Both the position numbers and the translations under genes were made by a program. The notes below the pieces were generated by a model. That model ran no database searches and was not told the DNA's origin. It saw only the letters and a program-made list of their open reading frames with translations. DNA of 62,837 nucleotides from an uncultured Sutterella sp. (GTDB lineage: Bacteria; Pseudomonadota; Gammaproteobacteria; Burkholderiales; Burkholderiaceae_F), in the NCBI GenBank assembly GCA_905213905.1, contig CAJMKD010000015.1:1-62837 (forward strand), written 5' to 3'. Each line of letters opens with the position of its first letter. Positions within the stretch are counted from its first letter, which is position 1. Below, one piece after another: positions 33,744 to 42,898 of the stretch.

Positions 33744-36251
33744 TCAGGGCGCGGTCGAAGCTGCAGGCCGAGAGGCAGGCAGATCGCTCTGAAGCCGCGC
33801 GAGCGTCCCATGGAGGTTTTCGGCTATGTCGCTCATGCGCTCCGTGAAGCTTCGCTCGCCGGGTTCGGCAAGCGTGGGCTGCATCGCATTGAGGCAGACG
33901 CCGATCGTGGTCGCATTGTGCAGAAGCGCGCCGGCTGCCGGCATCAGAACCCCGGTGAGGCCGCCCGCGAGGAACGCAGTGTTGAGGCCCACGGAGATCT
34001 TGAAGTTCTGACGGATCCGATGCATCGCCGCGCGGCCGAGATCGATCGCAACAGGGAGATCGAGGAGGTTGTTGCCGGTGAGCACGACGTCCGCGACTTC
34101 CTGTGCGATGTCGGTGCCGTCGCGAAGCGTGACGCCGACCGTGGCCGCGGAGAGCGCAGGCGAATCGTTGATGCCGTCGCCCGCCATCAGCACCTTGGCG
34201 CCCGACTTGACGAGATCAGTCACGTAAGCGGCCTTGTCTTCCGGCAGAACCTGCGCGCGGTAGTCGTCGAGCCCAAGCTTCGCTGCGACCGTTGCCGCCG
34301 TGCGCTCGTCGTCGCCCGTGAGCATCACGACGCGGCGGATGCCGCGGCGGCGCAGCTCGCGGATGGTTTCAGCCGCCTCATCGCGAAGCGGATCCTCGAT
34401 GCCGAGGACGCCCACGAGGCGCCCGCCCACAGCGAAGTAGAGAATGGACTTCCCTTCGGCCGCAAGCCGCTCGACGGCGGGCTGCGCGGCGCTGAGATCG
34501 ACCCCTTCGTCGTCGCCCACGAAGTGGCGGCTCCCAAGGACGCACTTGCGCCCGTCGACCGAAGAGCAGATGCCGTGCGCGACGATGTAGCGCACTTCGG
34601 TGTCGTGCTTCTCGTCGTCGTGGAAGACCTTCTCGGCTTCGGCAGAGCGCACGATGGCGCGCGAAACGGGATGCGGAAAATGCTCTTCGAGGCAGGCGGC
34701 GAGCTTGAGGAAGGATGCGCGGTCGTAAGCGGGATCAATCGGCACGACGTCCGAAAGGACGGGCGAAGCCTGCGTGAGCGTGCCCGTCTTGTCGAAGACC
34801 ACAGTGTCGACTTCGGAGAGGGCCTCGAGGTAGCGGCCGCCTTTCACAAGAACGCCGCGGCCGGTGCCGACGCGCATCGCCGTGAGAATGGCGAGCGGCG
34901 TCGCGAGCCGGAGCGCGCAGGAGTAGTCGACGAGGAGCACCGAAGCCGTGCGGTTGAGGTCGCGCGTCAGGAGCCAGACGAGGCCCGCGAGAAGGAAGTT
35001 GTAGGGGACGATCGCGTCTGCGAGGTGCTCGGCCTTCCCTTGGATGCCGGCCTTCGCGGCTTCGCTCGTCTCGATGAAGTTCACGATCTTCGAGAGGCGG
35101 GACTTGTCGCCGAGCGCTGTGGGCCGGATGTCGATTTCGCCGTCCTCGACGACGGTGCCCGCAAAGACGCTCCCGCCCGCCGTGCGGTGCACGGGCAGCG
35201 GCTCGCCCGTCATCGTGGCCTGGTTGACGGAGGCGTCCCCCGCCACCACAACGCCGTCGGCTGGAATGACGGAGCCCGAGCGCACGACGACCGTGTCTTC
35301 GAGCGTGAGGTCCGAAAGCGGAATCGCTTCGACGCGCTCGCCCGAAGCGCCGCGGCGCACCCAGACCTGGTCGACCTTGAGCGCGAGCTCGTCGGCAAGC
35401 GAATCAAGCGACTTCTTGCGCGTGTAGTTCTCGAGCATTTCGCCGAGTCCGAGAAGGACGACGAGAAGGCCCACCGTGCGGAAGTCGCGCCGCAGGAGCG
35501 AAACGATGAGCGCTGCCGCATCGAGCACCGGCACGTTGAGCTTGCCCTTGAAGAGGTTCTTCACGCCTTCGGCGATGATGGGAAGCGCGCCGAGAACGGC
35601 GTTTCCGACATTGATGACGGCAGGGAGCACCGGGCGCAGGAATACATAGCGCGCAAGCGGCGAGAAGTCGAGTTCGTCTTCACCGGCTTGCCGGCCAGCT
35701 GGCGCCGGAAGGGGTGCGCCTTCTGCGGGCTGCGCAAGGCGCGCGGTCCCTGCGGCAAGCGAAGACCGCGCGCTTGCAAGCGCGCTGCGGATCATCGCGC
35801 CGATGCGGCCCGCGAGCGAAAGAAGCGGCATCCGAGTGAAGCCGCGGCCGATGCCGTGAATCGTGCCCTCGATGAACGAGGGGACGGCCGGCGAAGCCGC
35901 CGCGAGCGGACGCAGGGCGGCCTTTGCTTCACCGCGGCTGCCCCGATCGCCCTGGTGCACGGCGGGCTTCTCCGCCGAGCGCGCGCCATGGGGGCGCTTC
36001 TCGGCTCTTGCCGCGCTGAAATAAATGGGGTGCGACGCGATGGCGGCGAAATAGGCTGCCGTGCGCGCCTTCGCCTCGAGGGAGTCCACCGTAAGAATGA
36101 CAGAGCCCGTGCGCACGTTGACGGAAACGCCCGTCACGCCGGCGATGGCCGAGACCTGATCGGCGAGCACCTCTGCCGTCGCAACCGTCATGGGCGTCGA
36201 CGTGCGCCAGCGCTCGCGGTTGCCGACGGCGTGTTTTAAAACAAAAACCAT
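33744..36251 (-). CDS. P1B-type metal-transporting ATPase with a Tyr-Ser-Cys motif, possible FezB-like
   Basis: ATP-driven metal pump of 835 residues. The N-terminus has an Arg-containing strand (GNRERWRT) and an HMA-like domain without CxxC. A Pro/Ala-rich linker leads to the membrane core. The actuator loop has MTGEPLPV, the phosphorylation site is D487 in DKTGTLT and the hinge is GDGINDSPAL. In the metal-site helix, where typical P1B pumps have CPC, this one has YSCALRLATP (Y443-S444-C445), so metal choice probably differs from copper or zinc pumps. The Met at 36251 follows GGAGA; the longer frame is rejected. P1B-6 pumps named FezB form ferrosomes in some anaerobes, and this is a candidate by operon context. 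Confidence 0.88.
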   Translation of the reverse strand: MVFVLKHAVGNRERWRTSTPMTVATAEVLADQVSAIAGVTGVSVNVRTGSVILTVDSLEAKARTAAYFAAIASHPIYFSAARAEKRPHGARSAEKPAVHQGDRGSRGEAKAALRPLAAASPAVPSFIEGTIHGIGRGFTRMPLLSLAGRIGAMIRSALASARSSLAAGTARLAQPAEGAPLPAPAGRQAGEDELDFSPLARYVFLRPVLPAVINVGNAVLGALPIIAEGVKNLFKGKLNVPVLDAAALIVSLLRRDFRTVGLLVVLLGLGEMLENYTRKKSLDSLADELALKVDQVWVRRGASGERVEAIPLSDLTLEDTVVVRSGSVIPADGVVVAGDASVNQATMTGEPLPVHRTAGGSVFAGTVVEDGEIDIRPTALGDKSRLSKIVNFIETSEAAKAGIQGKAEHLADAIVPYNFLLAGLVWLLTRDLNRTASVLLVDYSCALRLATPLAILTAMRVGTGRGVLVKGGRYLEALSEVDTVVFDKTGTLTQASPVLSDVVPIDPAYDRASFLKLAACLEEHFPHPVSRAIVRSAEAEKVFHDDEKHDTEVRYIVAHGICSSVDGRKCVLGSRHFVGDDEGVDLSAAQPAVERLAAEGKSILYFAVGGRLVGVLGIEDPLRDEAAETIRELRRRGIRRVVMLTGDDERTAATVAAKLGLDDYRAQVLPEDKAAYVTDLVKSGAKVLMAGDGINDSPALSAATVGVTLRDGTDIAQEVADVVLTGNNLLDLPVAIDLGRAAMHRIRQNFKISVGLNTAFLAGGLTGVLMPAAGALLHNATTIGVCLNAMQPTLAEPGERSFTERMSDIAENLHGTLARLQSDLPASRPAASTAP

Positions 36252-36401
36252 GCGTGTCTCCGATATAGACGCCGAAAGCGCCCGTGAGGCGGAAAGCCTG
36301 CTGCGGGCGCGCGAAATTCGGCGTTGGCTGCGCGGGAATGCGCCCCGATTGGGAAAGGCGGAACGCAACCCCGGCGTTGAGATATGCTTCTCGTTCGGAA
36401 A

Positions 36402-36749
36402 TCAGCAGGCAGGCTGCGGCTGAGCGGGCGCAGCCGGCTGAGCGGCTTCAGCGGCCTCAGCGGGGGCTGCTGCAGGCGCCGCAGCAGCGGCCGCCTGGGC
36501 AGCTGCAGCTTCAGCGGCTTCGCGCTTTTCCTGCGACTTCACTTGCGCTTCGGCAACCACGTCTGCAATGTCTTCCTTCACGCTTTCGACGGCAGCGAGC
36601 GCCTTTTCGCGCAGATCGATGCCGCTCGAGAGAAGATTCGTCGCCAAGGGCTTCACGTCAAGCTTGCCGCGCGTGACGACAACGGCGCCAAGCGCGCCGA
36701 GCGCAACGCCGCCAAGGAAGAAAAGACCGTATTTGACGTTCTGGTTCAT
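36402..36749 (-). CDS. Small membrane-anchored protein (DUF6110-like), first gene of the metal operon
   Basis: A 115-residue protein. It opens MNQNVKYGLFFLGGVALGALGAVVVTRGK, a single glycine-zipper membrane segment with a short cytoplasmic start. A predicted helix (about 45-80) and an Ala/Pro/Glu-rich tail follow. GGAGAC lies upstream of the ATG. I recall similar small proteins (DUF6110-type) beside P1B ATPases in gut anaerobes, which I could not check. It lies 150 bp upstream of the ATPase gene in the same direction. Confidence 0.7.
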   Translation of the reverse strand: MNQNVKYGLFFLGGVALGALGAVVVTRGKLDVKPLATNLLSSGIDLREKALAAVESVKEDIADVVAEAQVKSQEKREAAEAAAAQAAAAAAPAAAPAEAAEAAQPAAPAQPQPAC

Positions 36750-37358
36750 TTTGAATTTGTCTCCAATGTCGGCCGCCGACGTTCAATCCTTCGGCGTCGG
36801 CCGGTCAGTTGCAACCTGAACTGCGCTTCTTGCGGGGTGAAGAAAGGGGGTCGCACAGCCCAAAGTTCATCATTGGGATCCGACCGCAAAATTTTATGCC
36901 GCAGGAAGCGAATTGCAAAATTTTTTTTGAGGCACCCGCCGCGCCGATCCTGAACCGCTTCGCCTTTGGGCGGCAGAAGCGCCGAGCGATGTGCGTTGAG
37001 TGCCCAAAGATGCCCCACGCTCGGACTGCAGAGCGAAGCGAAGTCGCAAAGCGCTGCTGCAGCCCGGCGGATTGGACATTTTCCTAAGTATTACAATGCA
37101 TTGCGCGCTCGATTCTCCATCCCGGAACAAAAGAGCGTTGATTGAGATCAGCTTCTCGAGAGAAGAAGGCGCCGCCGCACGGCCGCAAGAGCGCGAGTCA
37201 ATAGACGCGGCGAAGCGAGGCGCGGCGCTGTCGCAGAAAAGAAACAGCAGCGCCCGCACGGGCGCCGAGCGGTGCGTCTAGAGAGAATCGCAAAGCTTGC
37301 ACATAAAGCGCACCTAAAGACCGCCTCACGCGCCCCAAGAAAACGCAAAAAAGAAAAA

Positions 37359-37396
37359 CGGCCGGACGAAAGAAAGAAAACTCTCAATCCCGGCCG
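37359..37396 (-). terminator. Minus-strand terminator after the flavocytochrome-like gene
   Basis: CGGCCGG/CCGGCCG stem; on the minus strand TTTTTCTTTTTT follows. It is about 95 nt past the stop at 37491. Confidence 0.75.
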
Positions 37397-37459
37397 ATTT
37401 GCGTGTCAAGTGCCTGAGGAAAGGATTCCTGGAAGGCACCCAAAAGGCACCCAGAAGGC

Positions 37460-37485
37460 GCGCGCCGGTTGCGGCGCGCTTTTTC
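37460..37485 (+). terminator. GC-rich hairpin with a plus-strand T run, just past the flavocytochrome-like stop
   Basis: GCGCGCC/GGCGCGC with a 6-nt loop, followed on the plus strand by TTTTTC. On the minus strand only a weak pyrimidine run follows, so it may mainly stop antisense transcription or end an unannotated plus-strand RNA. Confidence 0.55.
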
Positions 37486-37490
37486 TGAGG

Positions 37491-39311
37491 CTACTTGCCT
37501 TCCTTGATGGCCTTCGCCATGGCGTCCGCAGCGACGCGCCCGGAGGTGAGCGCCCAGCCGACGTTCGCGCCCGCGGGCGAATCGTCGCCCATGACGCCGC
37601 CCACGATTTCGCCGGCGCCGTAGAGGTTCGGCACGACCGAGCCGTCTTCCTTCACCATGTTGAGGTTGTCGTCCGTGCAGACGCCGCCCATCGTGGTCGC
37701 AAAGCGGGGCTTCTGCTCAACGATGTAGTAGGGGCCTTCGGCGGCAATTTCAGCCTTCATGTACTCGACGGGGCGGCCGAAGTCGGCATCCTTCTTCGCC
37801 TTCACGAAGCCGTTGTATTTCGCAACCGTGGCCTTGAGCGCCTCGGCGTTGATGCCGGCCTTCTGGGCGACCTCTTCGATCGTCGCGCCCTTCACGAAGA
37901 GCGGGGCGCTCTTGCCGTCGTTGGCGAGATACTTGTCGATGTCGGCCTGGGAGACGCCGGTTTCGGGCGCACGCTTATAGAAGCCTTCCCAGGACTTCTG
38001 GTCCATGAAGACGTAGGCCTGCCCGTTCTTGTTTTTGAGCATCGGCTCGAGAATGTGGCGGTTCGACGCCTTTTCATTCACGAAGCGCACGCCGTCGACA
38101 TTGACGAGGATGCCCGACTGATCGAAGGCGCCCACGTTGGCGTAAATCGTCGACTTCGCAATGCCGGGCGCCACTTCAATGCCGTTCGGATAGCGCTTCC
38201 CGTACTGCAGGAGCTGCGTCTTGACGCCCAAGGCCTGCGCCATGCGAAGGCCGTCGCCCGTCGAGGAAACCGGACCGTAGTAGAGGACCTTCTGCATTTC
38301 GGGCGAAAGCATCGACTTGTTGTTGCCGTAGCCGCCCGTCGAGAGGAGGGTCTTCTTCGCGCGGATGGTGTACTTCGTGCCCGAGGTGGTGTCGACGGCG
38401 TTGACGCCCATCACCTTGCCGTCCTCGACGATGAGGGACTCGACCTTGGTGTTGTAGAGCACATGCGCGCCGTTGGCGGCAATCACGTCGCGCAGATGCT
38501 GCGCCATCGTGCCGGAACCGCCTTCGAATTCGAGCGCGCGGCGATGCGAGTATTCGGCGAGGAAGGGCAGATCGTTCGGCACGAACTTCACGCCCACCTT
38601 TTCATGGAGCCAGTCGATCGTGGGGCCGACGTTCTTGGCGTAGAGCGTGAGCTTGCTGAGGTCGTTGAGGTTGTTGCCGTTCGCGAGGAAGTCCTTCACC
38701 ATCGAGTCGACCGAGTCGTCCGTGGAGCCGAAGGCTTTCTGAAGCTTCGAGCCCTGGGCGACGACCTGGCCGCCTGAAATGGAAGCAGCGCCGCCGATGA
38801 AGGGCATCTTTTCGACGAGCACGGCGTCGAGCCCGTTCATGCGGGTGCGGATCGTCGCGGACATGCCGGCGCCGCCCCCGCCGACGATCACGACGTCGGT
38901 CGTGAGGGACTTCGTTTCAGCGGACTTCTTCACGGCAAGCGGCACGAGCGCGAGCGGATCGGCGCCCGCCTGGCGGATGCAGTCGTCAACGGCCCCGCGG
39001 ATGGCGTTCGAGGTGATCGTGGCGCCCGAAACCCCGTCGATCTTCGTCGACTGCGCTTCGGCGATGCGGCCCGGCAGAACTTCAACGGCCTTCGTGCCGA
39101 TGCCTTGCGTTTCGGTCTGCTTGACGACTTCGACCTTTTCGATGCGGCTTGCCGAGAAGGTCGTCTTCACGACGACGTCGCCGTGCATGCCGGCCATTTT
39201 GGCTTCATAGGTGCCGGCCTTGAAGGCGGGCGCATCGGCGGCCTGAATGGCGCCGCAGGAAAGCGCAGCGGCAAGCGCGGCTGAGAGTACGGTCAGTTTC
39301 GAACGGGACAT
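37491..39311 (-). CDS. Exported FMN/FAD flavoprotein, fumarate-reductase-like with an altered active site
   Basis: A 606-residue protein with a Sec signal (about 1-25). An FMN-binding domain carries DGVSGAT (T98, expected covalent FMN site), and an FAD-binding reductase domain starts with VIVGGGGAGMSATI near 139. The site equivalents differ from fumarate reductase: RFATTMGG stands where a His-containing HHTMGG is usual, and SPAGANVGWALTS replaces the GxNRxGxNA segment, so the key Arg is missing. It is therefore unlikely to reduce fumarate and probably uses another acceptor. No haem motif is present. Confidence 0.88.
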   Translation of the reverse strand: MSRSKLTVLSAALAAALSCGAIQAADAPAFKAGTYEAKMAGMHGDVVVKTTFSASRIEKVEVVKQTETQGIGTKAVEVLPGRIAEAQSTKIDGVSGATITSNAIRGAVDDCIRQAGADPLALVPLAVKKSAETKSLTTDVVIVGGGGAGMSATIRTRMNGLDAVLVEKMPFIGGAASISGGQVVAQGSKLQKAFGSTDDSVDSMVKDFLANGNNLNDLSKLTLYAKNVGPTIDWLHEKVGVKFVPNDLPFLAEYSHRRALEFEGGSGTMAQHLRDVIAANGAHVLYNTKVESLIVEDGKVMGVNAVDTTSGTKYTIRAKKTLLSTGGYGNNKSMLSPEMQKVLYYGPVSSTGDGLRMAQALGVKTQLLQYGKRYPNGIEVAPGIAKSTIYANVGAFDQSGILVNVDGVRFVNEKASNRHILEPMLKNKNGQAYVFMDQKSWEGFYKRAPETGVSQADIDKYLANDGKSAPLFVKGATIEEVAQKAGINAEALKATVAKYNGFVKAKKDADFGRPVEYMKAEIAAEGPYYIVEQKPRFATTMGGVCTDDNLNMVKEDGSVVPNLYGAGEIVGGVMGDDSPAGANVGWALTSGRVAADAMAKAIKEGK

Positions 39312-39587
39312 GGCTGATTCCTTTTCCTTTTTTGCTGAGGATGCTGTGGACGACGCGGCTTTTTACAGCGCGCCGCCCCGCAGAAGCCATTCTCGATCAG
39401 GCAGCGAAAGCGCTCATACCGACCAAGGTATAGGGCGGGTTTCTACGGAGAAGCCGACCTCTGCATCGGTGACGGAAACGCCTGACCGCCCCTCGGCGCC
39501 GCGCAAAGAAAAGGCGCCTCAAAAGGTGCCAAATTAGAGCCGGAAAGAGGCGAAGCCGCCAGCCTGTCTGCAGCCTGCAGGTTCCGG

Positions 39588-40160
39588 TCAGCCGAAGAGA
39601 TCCTTCAAATGCTTCTTCCAGCGCTCGATGTCTGCCGGAATGGTCGGGTGCTTGAAGACGTCGTTCGCCATGAAGGAGGGAAGCTTCTTCATCCCGATGA
39701 ATTCGAAGGTCTTGTGAAGCGGCATGAAAAGTCCGTCGATGCCGCGGCCCTCGAAGAACTGATCCGGATCCGTAAAGGCTTCAAGCGGCGCATTCCAGGT
39801 CGAGGAGATGAGGTAGCGCTTCTCAGTCAACTTCCCGCCCGTACCGTAGCGCTTCGAGGGATCGCTCCTCGTGCGCCCGTCGCCCGCGGAAATCCCCGGC
39901 TGAATGAAGACTTCGTCCTCGTATTTCTTCAGCTGCCAGGGCGTGCTCATCCACCAGCCTGGCGTCTGAATGATGAGGACGTCGGCGGCAAGGATCTTCG
40001 CGACTTCCGCCTGAATGTCCCAGCCGTCGTCGAGGTTGGTGACGACCGTTTCGTGGCCGAGCCCTGCGAGCGTTTCAAGGGCGGCATCCACAAACGCCTT
40101 CGACAGCGTGCCGCCCTGGCCGAAATGCCGGCAGCCGGCATTGATGATGAGGAACTTCAT
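39588..40160 (-). CDS. mdaB: NAD(P)H:quinone oxidoreductase MdaB-like
   Basis: A 190-residue flavoprotein of the flavodoxin-fold quinone reductase family. Stretches match MdaB strongly: LIINAG at the N-terminus, IQTPGWWMSTPWQLKKYEDEV, DGRTRSDPSKRYGTGG, STWNAPLEAFTDPDQFF and the end SFMANDVFKHP. MdaB reduces quinones by two electrons with NADPH and protects against oxidative stress. It lies upstream of, and is not tightly linked to, the flavocytochrome-like gene. Confidence 0.93.
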   Translation of the reverse strand: MKFLIINAGCRHFGQGGTLSKAFVDAALETLAGLGHETVVTNLDDGWDIQAEVAKILAADVLIIQTPGWWMSTPWQLKKYEDEVFIQPGISAGDGRTRSDPSKRYGTGGKLTEKRYLISSTWNAPLEAFTDPDQFFEGRGIDGLFMPLHKTFEFIGMKKLPSFMANDVFKHPTIPADIERWKKHLKDLFG

Positions 40161-40253
40161 CGTCTTTCCTCCCGAAAAAGAAATTGGAAGACGAGTCGAT
40201 TATACGAAGAAGCACCAGCTGCGGCGGGCTACAGATCGGGAGACTGGAAAGCC

Positions 40254-41192
40254 TCAAGCCGAAGCTTTGCTCTTTTTCGCGGACTTGCGCTCGGGGAGCT
40301 GCGCAATGACGACGGCTGCCGCCATGACGACGCAGCCGAAGAGCTCGCGCCCGGAGAGGACCTCGTTGAGAAGAAGCCAGCCCGCGAGCACCGAGCCCAC
40401 GCTTTCGAGCGACATGATGAGGCTCGCCACGGTGTCGTTCATGCCGCGCTGGCCGACGATCTGAAGCGTGTAGGCGATGCCGTTGCTCATGATGCCGGCC
40501 CAGAGGATGGGGATGAGCGCCGCGACCCAGCCGTCCCACTCGGGCGACTCAAAGAGGAGCATCGCTGCGCAGGCGAGCGCCGAGCCGACCGCAAACTGCA
40601 TCATCGAAAGCTCGACGGGATTCACGCGGACGACAAAGTGCGAAATCACAAGAATGTGGCAGGAGAAGACGAAGGCGCAAAGGAGCGTGTAGAGATCTGC
40701 TGCGCTGAGCGTAAAGCTGCCGTCCGCCGGGATGCAGAGGTACCAGAGTCCGACGCAGGCAACGGCGACCGCGACCCAGATCGCCGGCCGGGAGCGCTTC
40801 CCGAGAAAGAGCCCCAAAATCGGCACGAGCACGATGTAGAGCGCCGTGATGAAGCCCGACTTCCCGGCTTCGATCTCTGCGGCAAGCCCGAACTGCTGAA
40901 AGGACTCGGCGGCAAAGAGGCAGAGGCCGCAGGCGGCGCCGCCCGTGATGAGCGCGCGGACGTATTCGGGCGAGCGGCGGCGCTCGTATTCCGCGGGCTT
41001 CGTCTTCCTGAGGCGCGAGCGCATGAAGAGAACAGGGCCGAGAAGAAAGAGGGCGCCCAAGCACATGCGCGATGCGGTGAAGGTGAAGGGCCCTACGTGA
41101 TCCATCCCAACCGACTGCGCCACGAAGGTGCAGCCCCAGATCGTCGCGGTGATGAGAAGAAGAACAGTCTGGCGAAGTTCAAATAGCGTCAT
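40254..41192 (-). CDS. EamA-family (DMT) transporter
   Basis: A ten-helix drug/metabolite transporter of 312 residues. It begins MTLFELRQTVLLLITATIWGCTFVAQ and shows the duplicated EamA pattern, including KSGFITALYIVLVPILGLFLG and GIAYTLQIVGQ. The Met at 41192 follows GGGAGGG; the longer frame lacks support. It has a lysine-rich C-terminus (KSAKKSKASA). Members export amino acids or metabolites; cargo unknown. Confidence 0.92.
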   Translation of the reverse strand: MTLFELRQTVLLLITATIWGCTFVAQSVGMDHVGPFTFTASRMCLGALFLLGPVLFMRSRLRKTKPAEYERRRSPEYVRALITGGAACGLCLFAAESFQQFGLAAEIEAGKSGFITALYIVLVPILGLFLGKRSRPAIWVAVAVACVGLWYLCIPADGSFTLSAADLYTLLCAFVFSCHILVISHFVVRVNPVELSMMQFAVGSALACAAMLLFESPEWDGWVAALIPILWAGIMSNGIAYTLQIVGQRGMNDTVASLIMSLESVGSVLAGWLLLNEVLSGRELFGCVVMAAAVVIAQLPERKSAKKSKASA

Positions 41193-41397
41193 GGGCCCTC
41201 CCGCCCCAAAAAAGTCCCGGCAAACAGGCAAATCAAAGCATTTTTGCGCAGCGCGTTGCAATTTGCAAAACATCATGCAGAACCGATACAACTTGCGCAT
41301 GGACGGCAGGAACTCGGCCGCATAGGATGAAATGAAAGGACGGGCTCCAAAGACACCTGACATTTAAAACGCCCGCCCTGACAAAAGGAGAAGAAAA

Positions 41398-41637
41398 ATG
41401 ACGAAGCTTTCCCTGTTGGCCGCCTCCGCCGCCGCTGTCGTTCTGGCGCTTTCGACCGCTGCCTGCTCGAAGTCCGAAGAACCGGCGCCCGCGCCGGCCG
41501 CGCAGGAACAGCAGGCCCCGGCCCCCGCCAATGAAGCCAAGCCGGAAGAAAAGGCCCCGGCCCCTGCCGCTGAGGAAAAGGCCGCTGAAAAGCCGGCTGA
41601 AGCCCCCGCGCCCGCTGAAGGCGAAGCCAAGAAGTAA
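41398..41637 (+). CDS. Small Ala/Pro/Glu-rich lipoprotein
   Basis: A 79-residue protein. The signal ends in the lipobox STAAC, so the mature part starts at Cys23. The mature chain is almost only Ala, Pro, Glu and Lys (EEPAPAPAAQEQQAPAP and similar), likely extended. AAGGAG precedes the ATG and a terminator follows, supporting a real, independently expressed gene. Function unknown; a spacer or envelope-associated role is possible. Confidence 0.75.
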   Translation: MTKLSLLAASAAAVVLALSTAACSKSEEPAPAPAAQEQQAPAPANEAKPEEKAPAPAAEEKAAEKPAEAPAPAEGEAKK

Positions 41638-41714
41638 TTCCGGCGCCATGCCGGCGTGCTGAGCGCGCTAAATGTGCTGAAGGGCGCCAATGCCGCCCGC
41701 AGCCGGCTCAGCCG

Positions 41715-41759
41715 AAAAGCCGTTCGACTGCAGGCTCTGCAGCGGACGGCTTTCTTTTT
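41715..41759 (+). terminator. Terminator of the small lipoprotein gene
   Basis: AAGCCGT-CG-CTGCAG pairs with CTGCAG-CG-ACGGCTT, then TCTTTTT. Confidence 0.85.
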
Positions 41760-41827
41760 GAGAAGAAGCCTGTGCGGGCGATGCGTTCGAATAAAAGCGC
41801 TTTGCCGAGCGCTTGACAACGCAGTCT

Positions 41828-42811
41828 TCAAAGATAAGCTTTCGAAGCTTCGGCAAGAAACGAAAAAATCTCCATTTCGCGCTTGAAAGCTTCGAGCCGC
41901 TCGGTTTCCATCAGCCACTGCGCGAAGTCCTCGACATAAGGCTTTTTACGAGCGGTTTTCTTGGCGATCAGAATGCTTCGGTAGAAAGCCTGCCGGTGCC
42001 AGCCGGGGAGCACCTGAACGAGCTCGCCGTTGAGAATTTGCCTTCGCATGACGTCGATCGGCAAGTCGTAGACAATTCCGAGGCCTTCAACAGCGCTGTC
42101 GCGCAGCGCAATCGAGTTTTCCGAATAGATCACCTGCTTGAAGGCCGCTTTTCGCATGGCGCGTCCGCAGTAGAAAACCCCTTTCGATTCGGGAAAATTG
42201 GTCCCGATTCGCTCGAGGCCGATGTGATGAATCAGATCATCCGGCGTCTCGGGGCGTCCATACTTTTTTATGTACCGGGGCGAACAGGCCAATATGCACG
42301 GCATCCTTCGAATGTCGTATCGAATAAGGGTCGGCCGGTTGATTTCAGTCGCCGTTTCAAAAACGTCAATGAGGCCTTTTTCGAGATCATCGAGATTCTT
42401 TTCCTGATAAATCCGAAAGGAAATGTCCTGATGCGCGGCCATGTAGTCGTTCAATAGGGGCGGGAGAATCTCGTGAGCGTAGCCCTGGAAAGCGGAAATG
42501 AGGATTTCCTTCTTGGTCTTTTCGGGGAGCGAAGGCACCGCAGGGAAACGGCGGCTGAGAAACGCTTCGAAGCTGTCGACCAAAGGCGCCATTTCCTCGA
42601 AATACGACTCGCCCACAGTTGTCGGCGCAAGCGGCCGGTGCCGCCTGTCAAGCAGCGGCTGCCCGACGGCAGCCTCAAGCTCGCGAAGCCTGCGGCTTGC
42701 CTGCGCGCCGTCGATGCCGGCTTGCGCCGCCGCACCCGTGACGGAACCCGTGCGGATGGCGTGGCAGAAGAGCGCCCAGGCGTCAAAGGTTCTCTTTCGG
42801 TCGATTTTCAC
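41828..42811 (-). CDS. LysR-family transcriptional regulator
   Basis: A 327-residue regulator starting at GTG 42811, six bases after AAGGAGG. The helix-turn-helix is FCHAIRTGSVTGAAAQAGIDGAQASRRLRELEAAVG; the co-inducer domain starts at about residue 90. An upstream ATG at 42907 would make the coding region cover the operator palindrome, so it is rejected. It is divergent from a Tat-exported flavoprotein and most likely activates that gene in response to its substrate. Confidence 0.92.
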   Translation of the reverse strand: MKIDRKRTFDAWALFCHAIRTGSVTGAAAQAGIDGAQASRRLRELEAAVGQPLLDRRHRPLAPTTVGESYFEEMAPLVDSFEAFLSRRFPAVPSLPEKTKKEILISAFQGYAHEILPPLLNDYMAAHQDISFRIYQEKNLDDLEKGLIDVFETATEINRPTLIRYDIRRMPCILACSPRYIKKYGRPETPDDLIHHIGLERIGTNFPESKGVFYCGRAMRKAAFKQVIYSENSIALRDSAVEGLGIVYDLPIDVMRRQILNGELVQVLPGWHRQAFYRSILIAKKTARKKPYVEDFAQWLMETERLEAFKREMEIFSFLAEASKAYL

Positions 42812-42873
42812 AACAAGCCTCCTTGTAGCACCCTCATGATCCGCTGCAAATGCCTCTGCTGCCGGGCATGGGA

Positions 42874-42898
42874 AGAGTTTGTGAAATTCACAAACTCT
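42874..42898. promoter_or_regulatory. Perfect 25-bp palindrome between lysR and the Tat flavoprotein gene
   Basis: AGAGTTTGTGAA-A-TTCACAAACTCT: two 12-bp arms around one base. It contains the T-N11-A core of LysR operators (TTTGTGAAATTCACAAA). It lies 63 bp before the lysR start and 129 bp before the flavoprotein start. Confidence 0.8.

Larger units (their letters stand above)
36750..37490. other. Long intergenic region between the metal operon and a flavocytochrome-like gene
   Basis: About 740 bp. It must hold the promoter of the metal operon, but I see no GAGAAC-type palindrome like the feo ones. It ends with two terminators (37359-37396 and 37460-37485). A 61-codon plus-strand frame at about 37096-37281 (starting MHCALDSPSR) has no clear support. 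Direct repeats of AAGGCACCC occur just before 37460. Confidence 0.4.

Noticed and set aside
32805..36239. An 1144-codon plus-strand frame opposite the metal operon
   Set aside because: It covers three minus-strand genes with clear motifs, and has no recognisable domain.
37096..37281. A 61-codon frame starting MHCALDSPSR
   Set aside because: No clear ribosome site, no recognisable feature and a composition like other GC-frame noise.
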